Assembly: GCF_022581195.2 (NCBI RefSeq)
Contig: NC_061472.1
Coordinates: forward strand, 10,912,001 to 10,976,000
Direction of reading: 5' to 3'
Length of the DNA stretch: 64,000 bases
Origin: Helicoverpa zea
Lineage: Eukaryota > Arthropoda > Insecta > Lepidoptera > Noctuidae
The notes beneath the pieces are model-generated. The model was not told the DNA's origin. It saw only the letters and a program-made list of their open reading frames with translations, and did no database searches. A program made the position numbers and the translations under genes. Of this stretch, positions 12,972 to 25,400 are shown in pieces (positions within the stretch are counted from its first letter, which is position 1; every line of letters begins with the position of its first letter).

Positions 12972-13804
12972 ATGCCTGTGGATCAAATTCAGTACTCTGA
13001 AAGGTATAATGATGACGTCTATGAGTACAGGTGAGTTTTTCGCAAGTTTTCTAATGTTTTACTGTTACAATTCCACGTCTTACGGTCTAATTATGCTGTA
13101 AGATTGGTCTTAACTGTGTATATCAGTTTTACTCTAATACTGGAGTGTTTTTTTGCACAATATGGCAACGGCTTTCGTCAGTAATTTTACGCAGTTACTA
13201 GGAATTCCTTGAGGTGCTATCATAGTCCTCCGCCCCTAAGACGACCCACTGACCAAGTGCTTAAATATTCTTTCAGAAGTATTTCACTTTTACCTAAAAA
13301 CAATTTAGGTACAACTCCTTTCTACTATGCAGGAATTTTAGCCATTCAGTCGTAATTTAGAGTCAAAAATTTGAAATAGGTATTCCCAGATGTCACAGCA
13401 ATATTTCACTATCTCCACATCCTCCTAATGACATTTACTCACCTACTATTCTGGGGAACAGTCTAGAATAGTTTAGATTGTATGATGATTACTCACTTGA
13501 TACTCTTCATCAGTAGTAGTCATAATTTATTTCATAAATTTTGTATACATCTTAAAAAAGTTTGTGCTTATTTAATTCCAGGCATGTCATCCTGCCACCC
13601 GACATCGCCCGTCAGGTACCCAAATCCCATTTGATGACGGAGACGGAATGGCGTAACCTCGGTGTCCAGCAGAGTCCCGGCTGGCTTCACTTCATGGTGC
13701 ACAACCCTGAGCCCCATGTCTTGCTGTTCAGGCGACCTAGGACCAACATCCCGGCCCCCGTGAATGGGCTTGATAGTAATACTACTTCTACCGTCAAAGT
13801 ATGA
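12972..13804 (+). CDS. Cks85A: Cyclin-dependent kinases regulatory subunit (CKS/Suc1 family)
   Basis: Two exons, 12972-13030 and 13582-13804, encode a 93-residue protein. The ATG sits in caacATGCC. The protein shows the whole CKS fold: DQIQYSERYNDDVYEYRHV, the LPPDIARQVPKSHLM helix, the EWRNLGVQQSPGW segment and the HNPEPHVLLFRRP strand with the HxPEPH hinge. CKS proteins bind CDK1/CDK2 and dock phosphorylated substrates during cell-cycle transitions. The MPxDQIQYSE start and DVYEYRHVILPP resemble Drosophila Cks85A more than Cks30A; that ortholog choice is from memory and less certain than the family. The last 15 or so residues are unconserved. Confidence 0.93.
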
Positions 13805-15552
13805 AAGTATGGCTACTAGGTAATTTTAAATTGTGTTGTTGATGATAGAACAAAGGCTTGATCTTGTATCATCAGAATTATAATACTATTGTAATAAATA
13901 TTTACAAATACCCATAGTACCTATGGTACTTGTAAACAACACTTTTTTTACCTCTGTGTGAGTAGATCAAGTTTTTACTAAATGACCATGCTGGAAATAT
14001 GCAAAACCTTATGTTCTGTCATCAACTAACACTAAGAAACTATACAGATGTATGTTATGATATTTAAATAAATTAATATAGGTAGCCTTTCTGCAATTCA
14101 TATGATATAAACTATATTGTTTTCAATATTATATAAAAGACTAATCAAATAATTATTTAGTCTACACCCAAATAATTTTCCAAATACTACATTTGTTTAT
14201 TTATATGTTTAGGTATTTGGTTTTGGTTTATAGAAATTAATATCTCGGTAAAACTATGATAGTTACTGTAAAGTACCCTAATTTTATGATAGCACATTGT
14301 AATAAAACCAGTGACCTAGATTATACCTGATATATAACTTAACTATCAACCTAGAAATTTACCTGCTTACAGGTAATTTTTTATCAACTTATGTTTATCT
14401 ATTGGCTAATTAGCACACTGCATACTTGAAAAATCAAGGTTAATGTGATAATATGAATTTTGATATTATATTCAATGGCAAAGGTAAAGAGTAAATGCAT
14501 TTTTTAAGAGTAATTAAAAAATTAAATACACTTTCAGTTTCCAAAATTGTCTTCAATATATAGAAGATAACTACTTCATCATAATATTAAAATATGACAT
14601 CTACCTGTATTTTTTGTTTGTGATTAGATATTACTGGTATTTGGGCGATTTTTCAAATTCCATACCACTTTTAGCTGAAGAATACATTGACGTTTTGGCA
14701 GCTTTTGTGTCATGTGAAACATGTCTAACCTCTATATTTATTACTCAGATAAAAGAAAACTGGCGATTGAAAAATCGGCCCTATTATACGAGCCTTTTTC
14801 CCAATTATGTTGGGGTCGGCTTCCAGTCTAACCAGATGTAGCTGAGTACCAGTGCTTAAAAATCGGCTCTAATATGTAAGAAAATCAATACTCCATATAG
14901 ATGTGAATATGGTATATGGGTGTATAATTTATTTTCATGATGGGTGATACATAAATAAAATTATTAATATATAGGCTGTTCCTATTCCTGACTGAAGAAT
15001 TATTTATGTAAAATTAAATAAATGTGCCTTTAAGCTAATTGCTTAAAACATTTAATGAATATATTTAGCTTAAAGAATTGTGGCTTATGAATTTATGCAT
15101 GTTCTAAAAAAACGGTTATATTTTTTAGAGATAGGTCATACCTGTAATAACTGTCAAAATTAAGTTTTTTTGAGGCTCATAGAAAAATTGCAGACAAAAT
15201 TATAAGATCAACTTATTAAAAAAAGAAATTATTTTGGCAGTAACATAATTCATTGGTTTATATTTCAATATGTTCATCAGACTAAGTTAAAATAGTCCTT
15301 TGCTGTTTTTTTATAAAAAATTCTGATAATAACCACAAGATGAGATGCCTTGCTTTGTAACAAATTATTTTAAAATAAAATGATAATATTTCTGTATGTT
15401 ATTAATAGCTATATTAATGGTGCAAATTCAATTGACTTATATAAGTTAGTGTATTAAGTTTTTCTTTAATTATAATGGTTGTTAACTACTTGAATAAAGT
15501 TTTGTACACGCTTTCGGATTTTTTTACAGTTTCCAGAATAGTTATTTCTGTA
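13805..15552. other. AT-rich region after CKS (3' UTR and spacer)
   Basis: Several AATAAA hexamers are present, the first after the stop at 13893-13898. Fragments matching the SINE (family A) tail occur at about 14783-14860 (the ttggggtcggcttccagt block). Otherwise nothing coding is visible. Confidence 0.45.
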
Positions 15553-15631
15553 TATCGGGTGTGTCGTACCCAATCACATTAAATCCTATCACATATACTT
15601 TATGGTTTAAATAGGTACGACACACCCGATA
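15553..15631. repeat. 79-bp palindromic element with 18-bp inverted ends
   Basis: The left arm TATCGGGTGTGTCGTACC (15553-15570) is matched exactly in reverse complement at 15614-15631. The loop contains caatcacattaaatcctatc, which recurs at about 52279-52300, so this is an interspersed family. A SINE has inserted at its right edge. Confidence 0.7.
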
Positions 15632-15634
15632 ATA

Positions 15635-15980
15635 ATAATAATGGCGTCCACGGCCGATTTCGGCCACGGCGGCTGTTCTCATTTAAGGAGATCAGCCAGC
15701 TGCGCAGGACATATTATAGTGCACGAGCATTTGCGCAGACACAGGTGCGCTCCCTATTCCTTCACTCTCATAACCCGATGGGACGGCAATCTGACACGAC
15801 CGGAAAGAGATCAGGCGCAGGCTCTGATGCACGGGTGAATCAATCACCAACTTCCAGACTACGGGCTGCTTTGTGAAAGTTCAAGAAAACCCACAAAGCG
15901 GTTTCGGCCCGACCCGGGAATCGAACCCGAGACCTCGAGAACAGCAGCCGCGCTTGCGACCACTAGACCAACGAGGCAGT
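15635..15980 (-). mobile_element. tRNA-derived SINE (family B), full length with target-site duplication
   Basis: Read on the minus strand, the head carries an A-box-like tggtctagtgg and a B box ggttcgattcccgg, the internal Pol III promoter of tRNA-derived SINEs. A body of about 250 bases follows, then a short (ATT)n-like tail. The 10-base sequence cccgataata flanks both ends (15625-15634 and 15981-15990) as a target-site duplication. A second, 5'-truncated copy lies at 19877-20149. Confidence 0.85.
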
Positions 15981-16214
15981 CCCGATAATATTTATAGGAT
16001 ATGTCGTGGTCAACTAATTAAAGACACTGTTGGAATCTTTAATTGAAGCCACATTTTATCTGTATTTCTTTTTTCTGATTGCTATTGGAACTTTATTTTC
16101 TATTTTAAAATATTTAAGAGGGCATTGGGAAATATTAAAACTAAAGACTATCTTCAGTGATGCTCCGCGACAAGTTTTTTTTTTCGCTTTATCCGAATCT
16201 CGAGCAGTATGAAC

Positions 16215-16535
16215 CATAACGTGGCGGGTTATTCCCGCTCGGTAACACCCTTTCGTCAACACTGTTGACGATCGGGAAAAAAAAGTTTCGTTCGTTCGCA
16301 GTGTCCATGAATGCTGGTTTTTATTTTTAAAATGTTTTTTATGGATTATGTTAGATCTTTTAAAACACAATTAACTAGAAAATAAAAGTGGCCTTATCAT
16401 GTGCATAATAACCATTTTACACTAAAATAATAAGTAGCGTTCGTCAACACTGTGAACGAATGAAACTTTTTTTTCCCGATCGTCAACAGTGTTGATGAAA
16501 GGGTGTTACCGAGCGGGAATAGCCCAACGTGGCCT
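16215..16535. mobile_element. Foldback/MITE element with arms of about 85 bp
   Basis: The left arm (about 16215-16305) contains attcccgctcggtaacaccc and a run of A before gtttcgttcgtt. The right arm (about 16435-16530) is its reverse complement with few mismatches. Inside each arm is a shorter palindrome, tcgtcaacactgttgacga. A direct repeat taattaaagacact lies outside both ends (about 16015-16028 and 16543-16556). Confidence 0.65.
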
Positions 16536-16599
16536 GGCCATATAATTAAAGACACTATTTGCTCAGAGGAAGAAATGCAAATTATTAATATTATTGATG

Positions 16600-16895
16600 G
16601 TACTTTTCTATAACAACATTCCCTACACTATAACAAAGCATACTAATATTTGGTTTATTTCCTTTTACCTCAATGACAGCACGACATCCCTAAACGTGCA
16701 AGCGGTCAGTTTTGTTTTAAGTCGCTACGGGAATTTTCTTCCACGCTTCATAAAAATCTGTGTAAAATTGATCAATGTTTCATGTATCGCCATTGTGTTT
16801 TCTGGCCGATTACCAGTTTTTTTCTATTAAATTTGCAATGGGCCAAACCAAAACCGTCATAAGTTGCTCGATCAAAGAGTCCTTTTTACTACTTT
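16600..16895 (-). pseudogene. Decayed Tc1-like transposase C-terminal fragment
   Basis: On the minus strand, with interrupting stops, the translation shows a WPIANLIEKNW stretch resembling the WPxxSPDLNPIExxW block of Tc1/mariner transposases. FYEAWKKIP follows, where the family has EWxxIP, and then a block in the place of the terminal MPRRCxAVI motif. Frames are broken and no terminal repeats were found. This is a weak, motif-order argument. Confidence 0.4.
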
Positions 16896-17034
16896 TACAG
16901 TGTTTTTCAGAACTTTTTTAATTTGGAAAGAGCTAAGGGCCGGTAAATAATGCTTAGCATATAACAACATGCTTATTTCTAAAATATTATACATAGTACT
17001 TGAATTCGCTTATTTTTTAGAAATAGCCAACTAC

Positions 17035-19020
17035 AGTATGGACAAGCGGTCAAGGGCGGATCCAGCTTCGGCGCCAGGGGGGGGGGTCACCCAGTCGTGG
17101 TCAAGTCACAAAAAATATTATATTGTAGCGTATACTTCTTTTAATATTAAAAGTAGTAGTATAAATACAATAAATACGTACGGAGCGAGCTCGAAATTTT
17201 TACGAATGTTAAGAAAAGTGTTTTCATGTAGAAAATGGCCCGAGCAGAGTGAGCGCAATTTCTCGTACATATTTATATACTACACACAGGTGCCAAACAA
17301 AAAAGCGTGAGCGAAGCGAGCGCGAAAATTTTGTGTTCAGGTCGAGGACTAAGGTTAAAAAAGTGTTTTTATCTAGAAAATGGTCCGAGCTGAGCGAACG
17401 CGATTTCTTGGACATAATCACAGATGCGAAATTGAAAAAAGCGCGAGCGAAGCGAAAATTTTTATTCAGTTCGAGGACTAAAAGTAGATGAAAACGCTTT
17501 CTTGCTGTATAACAAATATACAGCACAAATACAAGAAAGCGCGATCATAGCAAGCGCGAGATTTTTTTCAGGTTGAAGACTTAACGTTTGAAAAATATTG
17601 TGTACGCAGAAAAGGGCGCGTACGTTTTTTATTGCAGCAACAGTAAAACATTTTCTGTGAAAACTTCAATTGTCTTACTATTGGTAAGGGTTCATGAGAT
17701 AAGGGCCGTCTCTAGTTCATGTAGCGCCTGGGTGCAATCATCACCCAAGCGCCACCTATGCATCTATTGAAAGATTTTGAGTAGTACATATTGATCGAAG
17801 TACTTTACAAGGAATATAAATAAGAACGTTCGAACGAAAGTCACTTTTTTGGTCCGTTAAAATGTTTCCAAATCATTGTAGGCTCAAACTCCTCCTCCTC
17901 CGAGCCTTTTCCCAATCATGTTGGGGTCGGCTTCCAGTCTAACCGGATTCAGCTGAGTACCAGTGCTTTACAAGAAGCGACTGCCTATCTGACCTCCTCA
18001 ACCCAGTTACCCGGGCAACCCGATACCCCTTGGTTAGACTGGTGTCAGACTTACTGGCTTCTGACTACCCGTAACGACTGCCAAGGATGTTCAATGACAG
18101 CCGGGACCTACAGTTTAACGTGCCATCCGAAAGGCTCAAACTGTTGGCCAGATTTAAGTTATGAAATTCGAGACAGGACAACGTAATTGTAAAAAAGATT
18201 TTTTTTTTTTAATTTTGGGACACAAAAAGTTTATATGTTTTAAAAACCGCTGTAAAGTAACAAGCAGTCGGAAGCGCAAACTGTTTTGTTTTTGAGGACT
18301 CCATTAATATATTTTTTTTGCTATATTTGACTTATGAAGTTATCAAGGCAAGGTAATTATATGTATCCTGCCTTGATAACTTCATGTTGCGAAATTTTTT
18401 GAGCCTACGACACAAAAGCACCTGATTAAGTACATTGTAAAGCAACAAGTAGCCGCGAGCGCTGCGAGCGCGAACTTTTTTAGATTATTTGTTTGAAGAC
18501 TCACAAATCAGACTGGAAATTACGTACAAATAAAAAGGAACCGTGATTAGAGCGAGTGCCATTTGTGTTCGTTGATTCGGTGCGTCAATAAAAATAATAA
18601 ACAATCAGAAATACAGCACAGACATAGTCATTTACTCGCGAGCGTAGAGAGCTAGAATTTTTTCACTTAGTTGGAGGATGTTAAAAGTTAAACATAATCA
18701 AAATGATCAATCCAACAAAGCGAAGGCGGCTTTTTTGTCAGTATCATTGATACAACGTGGAACTTCCTTATCGAACGGGTGTAATTTCTTCGAAATTTCC
18801 TGGTGGTGGGGCGTCCCGCGGCGAACCTGATATCGAGGCGCCCGGGTTATTCGCACACCCTGCACCATAGGTTAAGACGGCCCTGCATGAGATACAGCAT
18901 GTAATGTAGACAACCCGGACAGCGGATTCTTAGTAACAGGGTCCCGTTTCCTCCTTTTAGATACGGATAAAGAGTAAATAAAGAATAGAGAGCGAGCGTT
19001 GCGAGCACGAATTCTTCAGC
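17035..19020. repeat. Degenerate tandem/interspersed repeat block (gcgagcgaagcgag family)
   Basis: Diverged units of roughly 110-130 bases, each with a gagcgaagcgagcgcgaa-like block, an A/T run and a tcaggtcgaggact-like block, recur at about 17180-17600 and again between 18240 and 19010. A reverse-oriented SINE (family A) fragment lies inside. At 18335-18390 is a hairpin whose stem is tgaagttatcaaggca and its complement. No coding sequence is credible here; short ORFs are by-products of the repeat. Confidence 0.55.
17891..18135 (-). repeat. SINE (family A), 5'-truncated copy
   Basis: Its reverse complement matches the 3' two-thirds of the complete SINE at 32278-32659 closely, including the ggagg(a) tail end, the ccgaccccaacatgattggg block and the acgttaaactgtaggtcccgg block. 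The tRNA-like head is absent. Confidence 0.75.
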
Positions 19021-19212
19021 AAAACTACTCTACTTATTCACTCGGAATAACATCGTGTTTAACCATTTCAATTATTAGTCCTCTTAGGTCCTGAACCTGG
19101 CCCAGGGGGGGGGTCATGACCTTGTGACCTACCCCCTGGATCATATTGCAATCGTAAATAATTTGCATACAAAATGATTCATATTCATAGGCACGACACG
19201 CCAGCATAAATG

Positions 19213-19676
19213 ACATTATCCGTCGTGCTCTTGTCACCGCCGGAGTGCCAGCCATTTTAGAACCCAGAGGCTTGGCACGCGACGATGGCAAGAGACCAGA
19301 CGGGATGTCTATAATGCCTTGGAAGATGGGAAGGTCGTTGGTGTGGGACGCAACCTGCGTCGACACCCTTGCACCTTCCCACCTTCCCAGTACGGCGAGC
19401 TGTGTCGGTGCAGCTGCTGCAGCCGCGGAAAACCTCAAACGGCTCACCGGCAATTGCATTTTTGAGCCGTTTGGGGTTGAAACCTTGGGACCATGGGGCC
19501 CAAGTGCCCACAGACTCTTTCGAGAAATCAGTAAGCGATTAGTGGAGTCCACTCGTGACCAAAGGGCTGGCCTATACTTCGGTCAAAGGATATGCATTGC
19601 CATCCAGCGTGGCAATGCAGCCAGCCTTTTGGGCACGATCCCAGCTGACAGCGATGCGGAATATTTTGATACTTAG
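19213..19676 (+). other. TE-type ORF with restriction-like endonuclease signature
   Basis: An open frame of about 155 codons (called from a GTG at 19245; open further left) ends in TAG at 19674-19676. It contains DDGKRPDG, then after a loop of about 14 residues VWDATCVDT, then ETLGPWGP and QRICIAIQRGNAASLLGTIP. The PD-(12-14 residues)-D spacing resembles the restriction-like endonuclease of R2/R4-type LINEs. Proteins with this C-terminal block are common in repeat fractions of animal genomes, from memory. No reverse transcriptase lies next to it, so it is either a 5'-truncated LINE tail or a separate expanded domain. The exact family is not established. Longer minus-strand ORFs here are shadows. 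Confidence 0.45.
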
Positions 19677-19876
19677 TTTTAATATTTCCCTATCATAAGA
19701 TCATTTGTAAAACTATTGAATAAAATGTTTGAAATGATTCATTATTGAATGACAGAAAGGGATAAAAACGTTTATTTCAAAGAAAACATAGCGGAGTGCC
19801 ACATACGCTTCAATTGTAATCGTGTCGTGATTGGATCGCAGTCGAATGTGAATCGTATGCTGCTTAAGTAAAATTA

Positions 19877-20149
19877 CACAAAGCAGCCCGGAGCCTGGAA
19901 GCTGGTGATTGATACACCCGTGCATCGGAGAGCACGTAAATGTCGGTCCTACGCCTGATCTCTCTCCGGTCGTGTCAGATTAGGTACCGTCCCATCGGGC
20001 TATGAGAGTTAAGGAATAGTGAGTGCACCTGTGTCTGCGCAAATGCTCGTGCACTATAATAATTATGTCCTGCGTAGTAGGCTAATCTCCTTACATGAGA
20101 ACAGCTGCCGTAGCCGATAACCGGCTAGGAGGACATCATCATCATCATC
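19877..20149 (+). mobile_element. SINE (family B), 5'-truncated, with target-site duplication
   Basis: Same body as the 15635-15980 element, in plus orientation, lacking the tRNA head and ending in (ATC)n. The 11-base direct repeat aagtaaaatta lies at 19866-19876 and 20150-20160 and marks the insertion precisely. Confidence 0.8.
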
Positions 20150-20160
20150 AAGTAAAATTA

Positions 20161-22405
20161 GGAGAATCGGGCCCCAGATTTAATACTAACACGCTATCTA
20201 GCGTTATCGCCGCTAGGTATGAAAAGAAACCACAGTATACTATGTTGAATGTTTATTTGTGTTTAACTTCTAAAAACATTATAAACACAGTAAAATATAC
20301 AAATAAATGCGGAAGTAGTACAATTTCATATTATAGTTGCCAATATTAAAATAATAATTAAATTTCGTAAACAGAAAGCTACCGTACTACACAATAAACA
20401 AAATAATATTATTAACAATATATTAGTGTAAAATTTTATTTTCTATTTTCGTTAAAAATTATAATAAAGATTGTGCTTTTTCTTATATACTATATTAGCG
20501 AAATTAATAAGAATTTAAGTAACAGTCGCGGGTGTGCCGAAATTTCTGAATGTTGCCAGCGTTAAAGTGCCGGGGATTCAAAATTTCTGCGCACCGGTTG
20601 CGACGGAAAAATAAAATAAACCATGATATGGTTAGATCCGAAGTTCTTAATTTAAAGTTAGCTTCAACAGGATTATTTAACGATCGTATAAAAGTCTCTC
20701 CAATATATCCTTATCTAAAAAGGTAGGCAGCATCTTACTATAGACACACGGTACATATCGAGATACATCGGCATGCGACATAAAAATCGTCGCATCCCAA
20801 ATTAGCCTAATCGAAAAACGTGTCATCTTGCCTTTTGTAATAGTGAAAAAGTTTTGGATACATGTTTTTAGTTCCTAAGAAGAGTCCCTACAGTCCGACA
20901 GTACTGTCTAGTGCGCACCGCGACTATTTCTAACGATTCATTAACCGCACAAAGTGTCGTCAAAGCGAAGGAAGGTTATAGGTTCATCCGTTCGTTGCGT
21001 TTACTGATCGTAGACAAATGGCCGCGGCTCACCCAGACCTAACAGTGAAGGAAAGGAAACTGCCACTACACTGCATAGAAGCACTTCGATTATTATTTTT
21101 CCATCATCTAACGATACATTTTTGATAACTCGATAAATGTTTAACTTACACAAACATGCATATAAATAACATGCTCGTTATCATTTTGGCTACATCTAAA
21201 TACTACTCGCAAAATTGTTAACGAATCCACTTTAACTACGGCCATACTAGACATATGACATACATTTTTTTGAAAATCGGAGAGGTCAATCTATTTAACA
21301 ATACATTTCCACTAAAACTTAGGCCCTTTCAGTGGTTGCGCGGTAAAAACGGGAGGTTTGCATACATCGTGTTGCATTTTATTTATCAAAATATGTCACA
21401 GTTGTGGTTTTAAAGCTAATTGTGATCCTATTAAAGCTTTCAGCTTTAAGCGTTCAGTGTGACCACATTTCAAAGATTCTACTATTGTAGCAATATTATA
21501 AAATTCTGTTTGTAACTTGTATAATTATAGAAAAAGATGGATATGGTTTCAGTAGAATATTATTTTCGTTTATATGGTAAAAATGTGGTCAAACCAATCG
21601 AGCTGTCTTGTAAACAATATAGACCACCGAGTAGTCGGTGACCATGTCGCCTCAGTTTCGTTTTACGTGATATAATACATACGCCTGTATTTTACACAGC
21701 AAAATGATATGGAAGTATACAAGAAGTGATATGATATATAATGGAGATTGTACTAACAAGATATGTACTTAAACGATTAAAATATCAAGTATCCACAAAT
21801 TTGGTACATTTTTTTGTTAAATATATATGTATAAATGCTCGTTACAGTGTCTTTTTCGTTGAATCGTTTCGTTCTAGCAACACTGTCGGGGTTACTGAGG
21901 GGAAAAACAAAAATAGTAGAAATGCTGTCAGGGTTGCTTACAAGAAATCTAATAAATGGTAGAAATCAAAGCGACTCAATCACGATACGTACTGCAACAA
22001 TGGCATGCCCTTATTAATACAATAAGCGTTGCATACGACTATCGTCTCGAAAACGACGCTACAGGGAACTAAATCTAGACGTAATCTTCGTTAGTTCTAT
22101 ATAGCCGGGTCCTCACAGGCTTCTACTCTTTAGTATCTTTCCCCCGAAGCCCACTCGATTAGAGATGTGTGGAATGTTAGAGCTTATGTATAATAAGGTA
22201 GAAACAGCATGTGCAGGTATTGTTAGTGATGAGTCGAAAATTAGTAGTAGATAAAACTGTACAATGTATTATATTACTTCGATGTAGCAAGGATAGAATT
22301 TAAAGGGATTTTAAAGCGTTCTCTTTGGTTTGACTCGACAGTGTTGCTAGTTCGAAGGTTAGGGCAGGCTTTGGCAGCACCATTCGCGTTGTGTCTCGAT
22401 GTGAG
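20161..22405. other. AT-rich region, probable dystrophin 3' UTR and spacer
   Basis: It lies directly downstream of the dystrophin stop on the minus strand. No coding sequence or clear repeat was recognised. A minus-strand AATAAA occurs near 20249-20254, but the transcript end cannot be fixed. Confidence 0.4.
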
Positions 22406-25400
22406 CTACTCTTTGGAGGGAGGCTTCCCGTTGGTGTACTGCGGAGGAGAGTTCGATGTCTGGTTCTGATTGTCCTCCGTCATTACTGATACTAGTTCTT
22501 CGACAGCGCGGCCAAGGTCATCTGGAAGTTCAAAAATATATTTCAAATCTCACATTTTATTACCAGGTTACGTTGTAAGTAGTTAGATTTTTTTGCTGAC
22601 GGTTTTAATTTCTCCTTTGACATGTATCATTATAATTTAAAGCTGAAAGTTAAGAATTAGAAAACATTATTATTACCTCAAGGTATACGTCCTGTTAGAT
22701 TAGCAGCAGAAAACAGAAAAAATACTTTGTGAATATTTGATATTAATTCCTAAAACGATGACATTAATCATGCACCACTCAAAACCATGCAAAAATCTAC
22801 AAACAACGACGAAACCAAACAAAATCATATCGACTTACAAAACGAAAACAACTGAAAACTACATGAAATAAAATACCTGTTAAATAAAACTTTGAAACGA
22901 AGCCTCAAACTAGTAAAGCATCTCTTGTGCAAGGACTAAGTCCTGTGATGGTCAATTTCTAAATAAATGCGATGACTGCAGCCAGTGACTTCTAAATAGT
23001 GACGAACAAACAAGCAAATAAATCAACTTTCCAGTGGAAACATTTAGATCGCAAATCTTTTATAACTGACATTTTAAACAGACTGCAGTGTCCATGTTCA
23101 GTCCATTACATCTACGGTCATAAAAAGAACAAAACAGTTCGAAAAATATGCGACGTGAATCTTTTTGAAAGTTGATTTATTACCATCTAAAATGATAGCG
23201 AAAACCTAACACAACAACAGCATCTCAGCTACGTTATGTGCAACTCGGGAGTGGTATATTCCTGACCTGCGCAGTGCATGAGCGAGTGCACGGCGTGCGG
23301 CGGCGGCGGCGGCCGCTCCTCGCGCTCCCACCGCGCGCCCGCGCCGCCCGCGCCCCCGCCGTCTTTACACACACTCAGGTATAAGGACCATGGCTACACA
23401 ATGTAGGACACAGGACAGTTCCTTGGGGTACCCCTATCTCATGCCCGGCAGTTATTTACCAGTGAAGATGTTTTAACACTTTGGAATTGGAACGTTGGGC
23501 ACAATATGCTTCCTTGGGAGAGACCTTCCTTTAGCTACTGCTGTGTGCTGAGCTGTCGCCAACGTTTGCTATCGCAAGGGTGTCGAAAGCATATCGTGAA
23601 ACTTAACATCATTCTTAATTAAAAGGTTTTCATTTTATTGGACATTCTAGGATTCAAAATAAGGGACACACTTTGTGACAAGGGGTTTCATTAACTCCAG
23701 AATTTAATTAGAAGTATAAATACTTACTAGTTTGTGACTCATGGTACAGTCCATTATGCATTTTAGCCGGCGAGTCGGTAGCGAGTTGCGAAGCAGTCAC
23801 AGAGCGAGTCTGCAGAGTGCCGGTGCGAGCTGGCGGGGAGCCTTGGGCAGGCTATAATATAAGAAAAAAATATATAATTAAGTTTACTTCTGTTATTTAA
23901 AAAAAAACGGGAGACTATATGTTGTGTGTTTTGGACAGATCTGTACATTTTAACTAAGTATTGCAAATATTTTGAGAATATTTGTTAAGGCAACTCTGAA
24001 GATTGTTTCAAAAACATAGACTTTTTTATTTCCTGCGATACCATATCAATCAAATCGTATGTATAAAAATGAATTGCTGTTCGTTAGTCTGACTAAAACT
24101 CGAGAATGGCTGGACTGATTTGGCTTGTTTGGTTTGTCGAGGTCCAGGGAAGGTTAAGACGATACGAAAATTGCGAGATCAGCTAGTATTAAATATAAAA
24201 TGAACTTACCTCATCGAGCAACCTCCTTAGTCTCTGCAACTGTGCCTCGAGCTGTCGGTTATGCTCCTCGAGGATCTGCATCCGCGCCTCCAGCCGGCCC
24301 TTGTGCTGCCTCAGCAGGCGGGCTTCAGCCATCATGTCCTACAAACAAATCATTATTAGCATCAACTATTTCTGCTGTATGTTTGTCAGTTTTTAGCTGT
24401 TTGGGAGGTTCATTAGCTGTGTAGTTCTGGCTTAGATCAAATTTTATAAGTGGTATTTTAAACTATTATTATAATGTGTTGGTATGGAATGGTAAGCTTC
24501 AATGAAGCTGGTTGGTCTATTGGCATTATTGCAAGGACAATTGCCGTTATTGACATTGTTTTTGGTGCAAAAGCAAATTGTCTTGCTTTTCGTGTTTGTT
24601 AAAATACACCACAGGACTACATTTGCTACTAACGAGAACGTTACTTTAACCGCTGTAGTCTTCTTTCAAAATTCAAGAGGCACGTCTGTTTCCGGCGCAG
24701 CGATTTTTAACTTCAACATCAATTTCGGGATTACCTTGAACGTTACGATCGTCAGTATATTTCATCGTTACATTTATATGTTGCTTTTGTTTCTCATTTA
24801 CCTGGTCAACAGGCGCGTTTCTGTTATCATTGACTCCATGCTGTTCTTCAGGAGTCGATCCTGGAGTCTGCTTAGCCTTCAGACGTTCATACTCAGCTTG
24901 CAGACTGGCATTTTCTTCCTCCAACTCCCTGGAAGTTAACAATTCTTTTATAAGAGTTCTTACTGAAGAGTTCTTAATACATAAAATACACTGTTCAGCG
25001 ACCGGCGTCGTTGAGGGCCGTGTTTAGTTCACCTCGAAACCACTACATAATCTTTCGTACTTAGTGAAGTGTCTACATAGATATGTTGAACAATATTTTC
25101 TTGCTTTTGTCAGTTTACCTGATCATAGCCTCGAGCTCGTGTCTCTGCTCGCGGTGTATGATGGAGACGACCTGCACGGGCGAGCGCGGCGCGTCGTCTG
25201 CCTCGGCGCCGCCGTTCAGCGACGCGCAGTACTGAGCGATCAGCTGATGTTCTTCATCGCTGTGAGAAGGAGGACTTGTTAATCAAACTCTTGGGTCAGT
25301 ATATGAAAGAGTAAATAGGCGAGGTAAATAATGGAGGACATTGAAGGTTCTTAAGAGGTAGTACCTTAGTGAATAGATAAATAAGAGTGGAGATAGGGGT

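Noticed and set aside
17224..17526. ORFs of 80-113 codons on both strands
   Set aside because: They arise from the degenerate gcgagcgaagcgag repeat units and have no domain signature.
19034..19552. 172-codon minus-strand ORF
   Set aside because: Antisense shadow of the endonuclease-like plus-strand frame, which carries the recognisable motifs.
24673..24801. Continuation of dystrophin exon 24802-24928 past its donor
   Set aside because: The frame does stay open to a stop, but GTAAAT at 24801 and the in-phase next exon (DMMAEARLLRQHK) match the known dystrophin tail. Intron retention remains possible.
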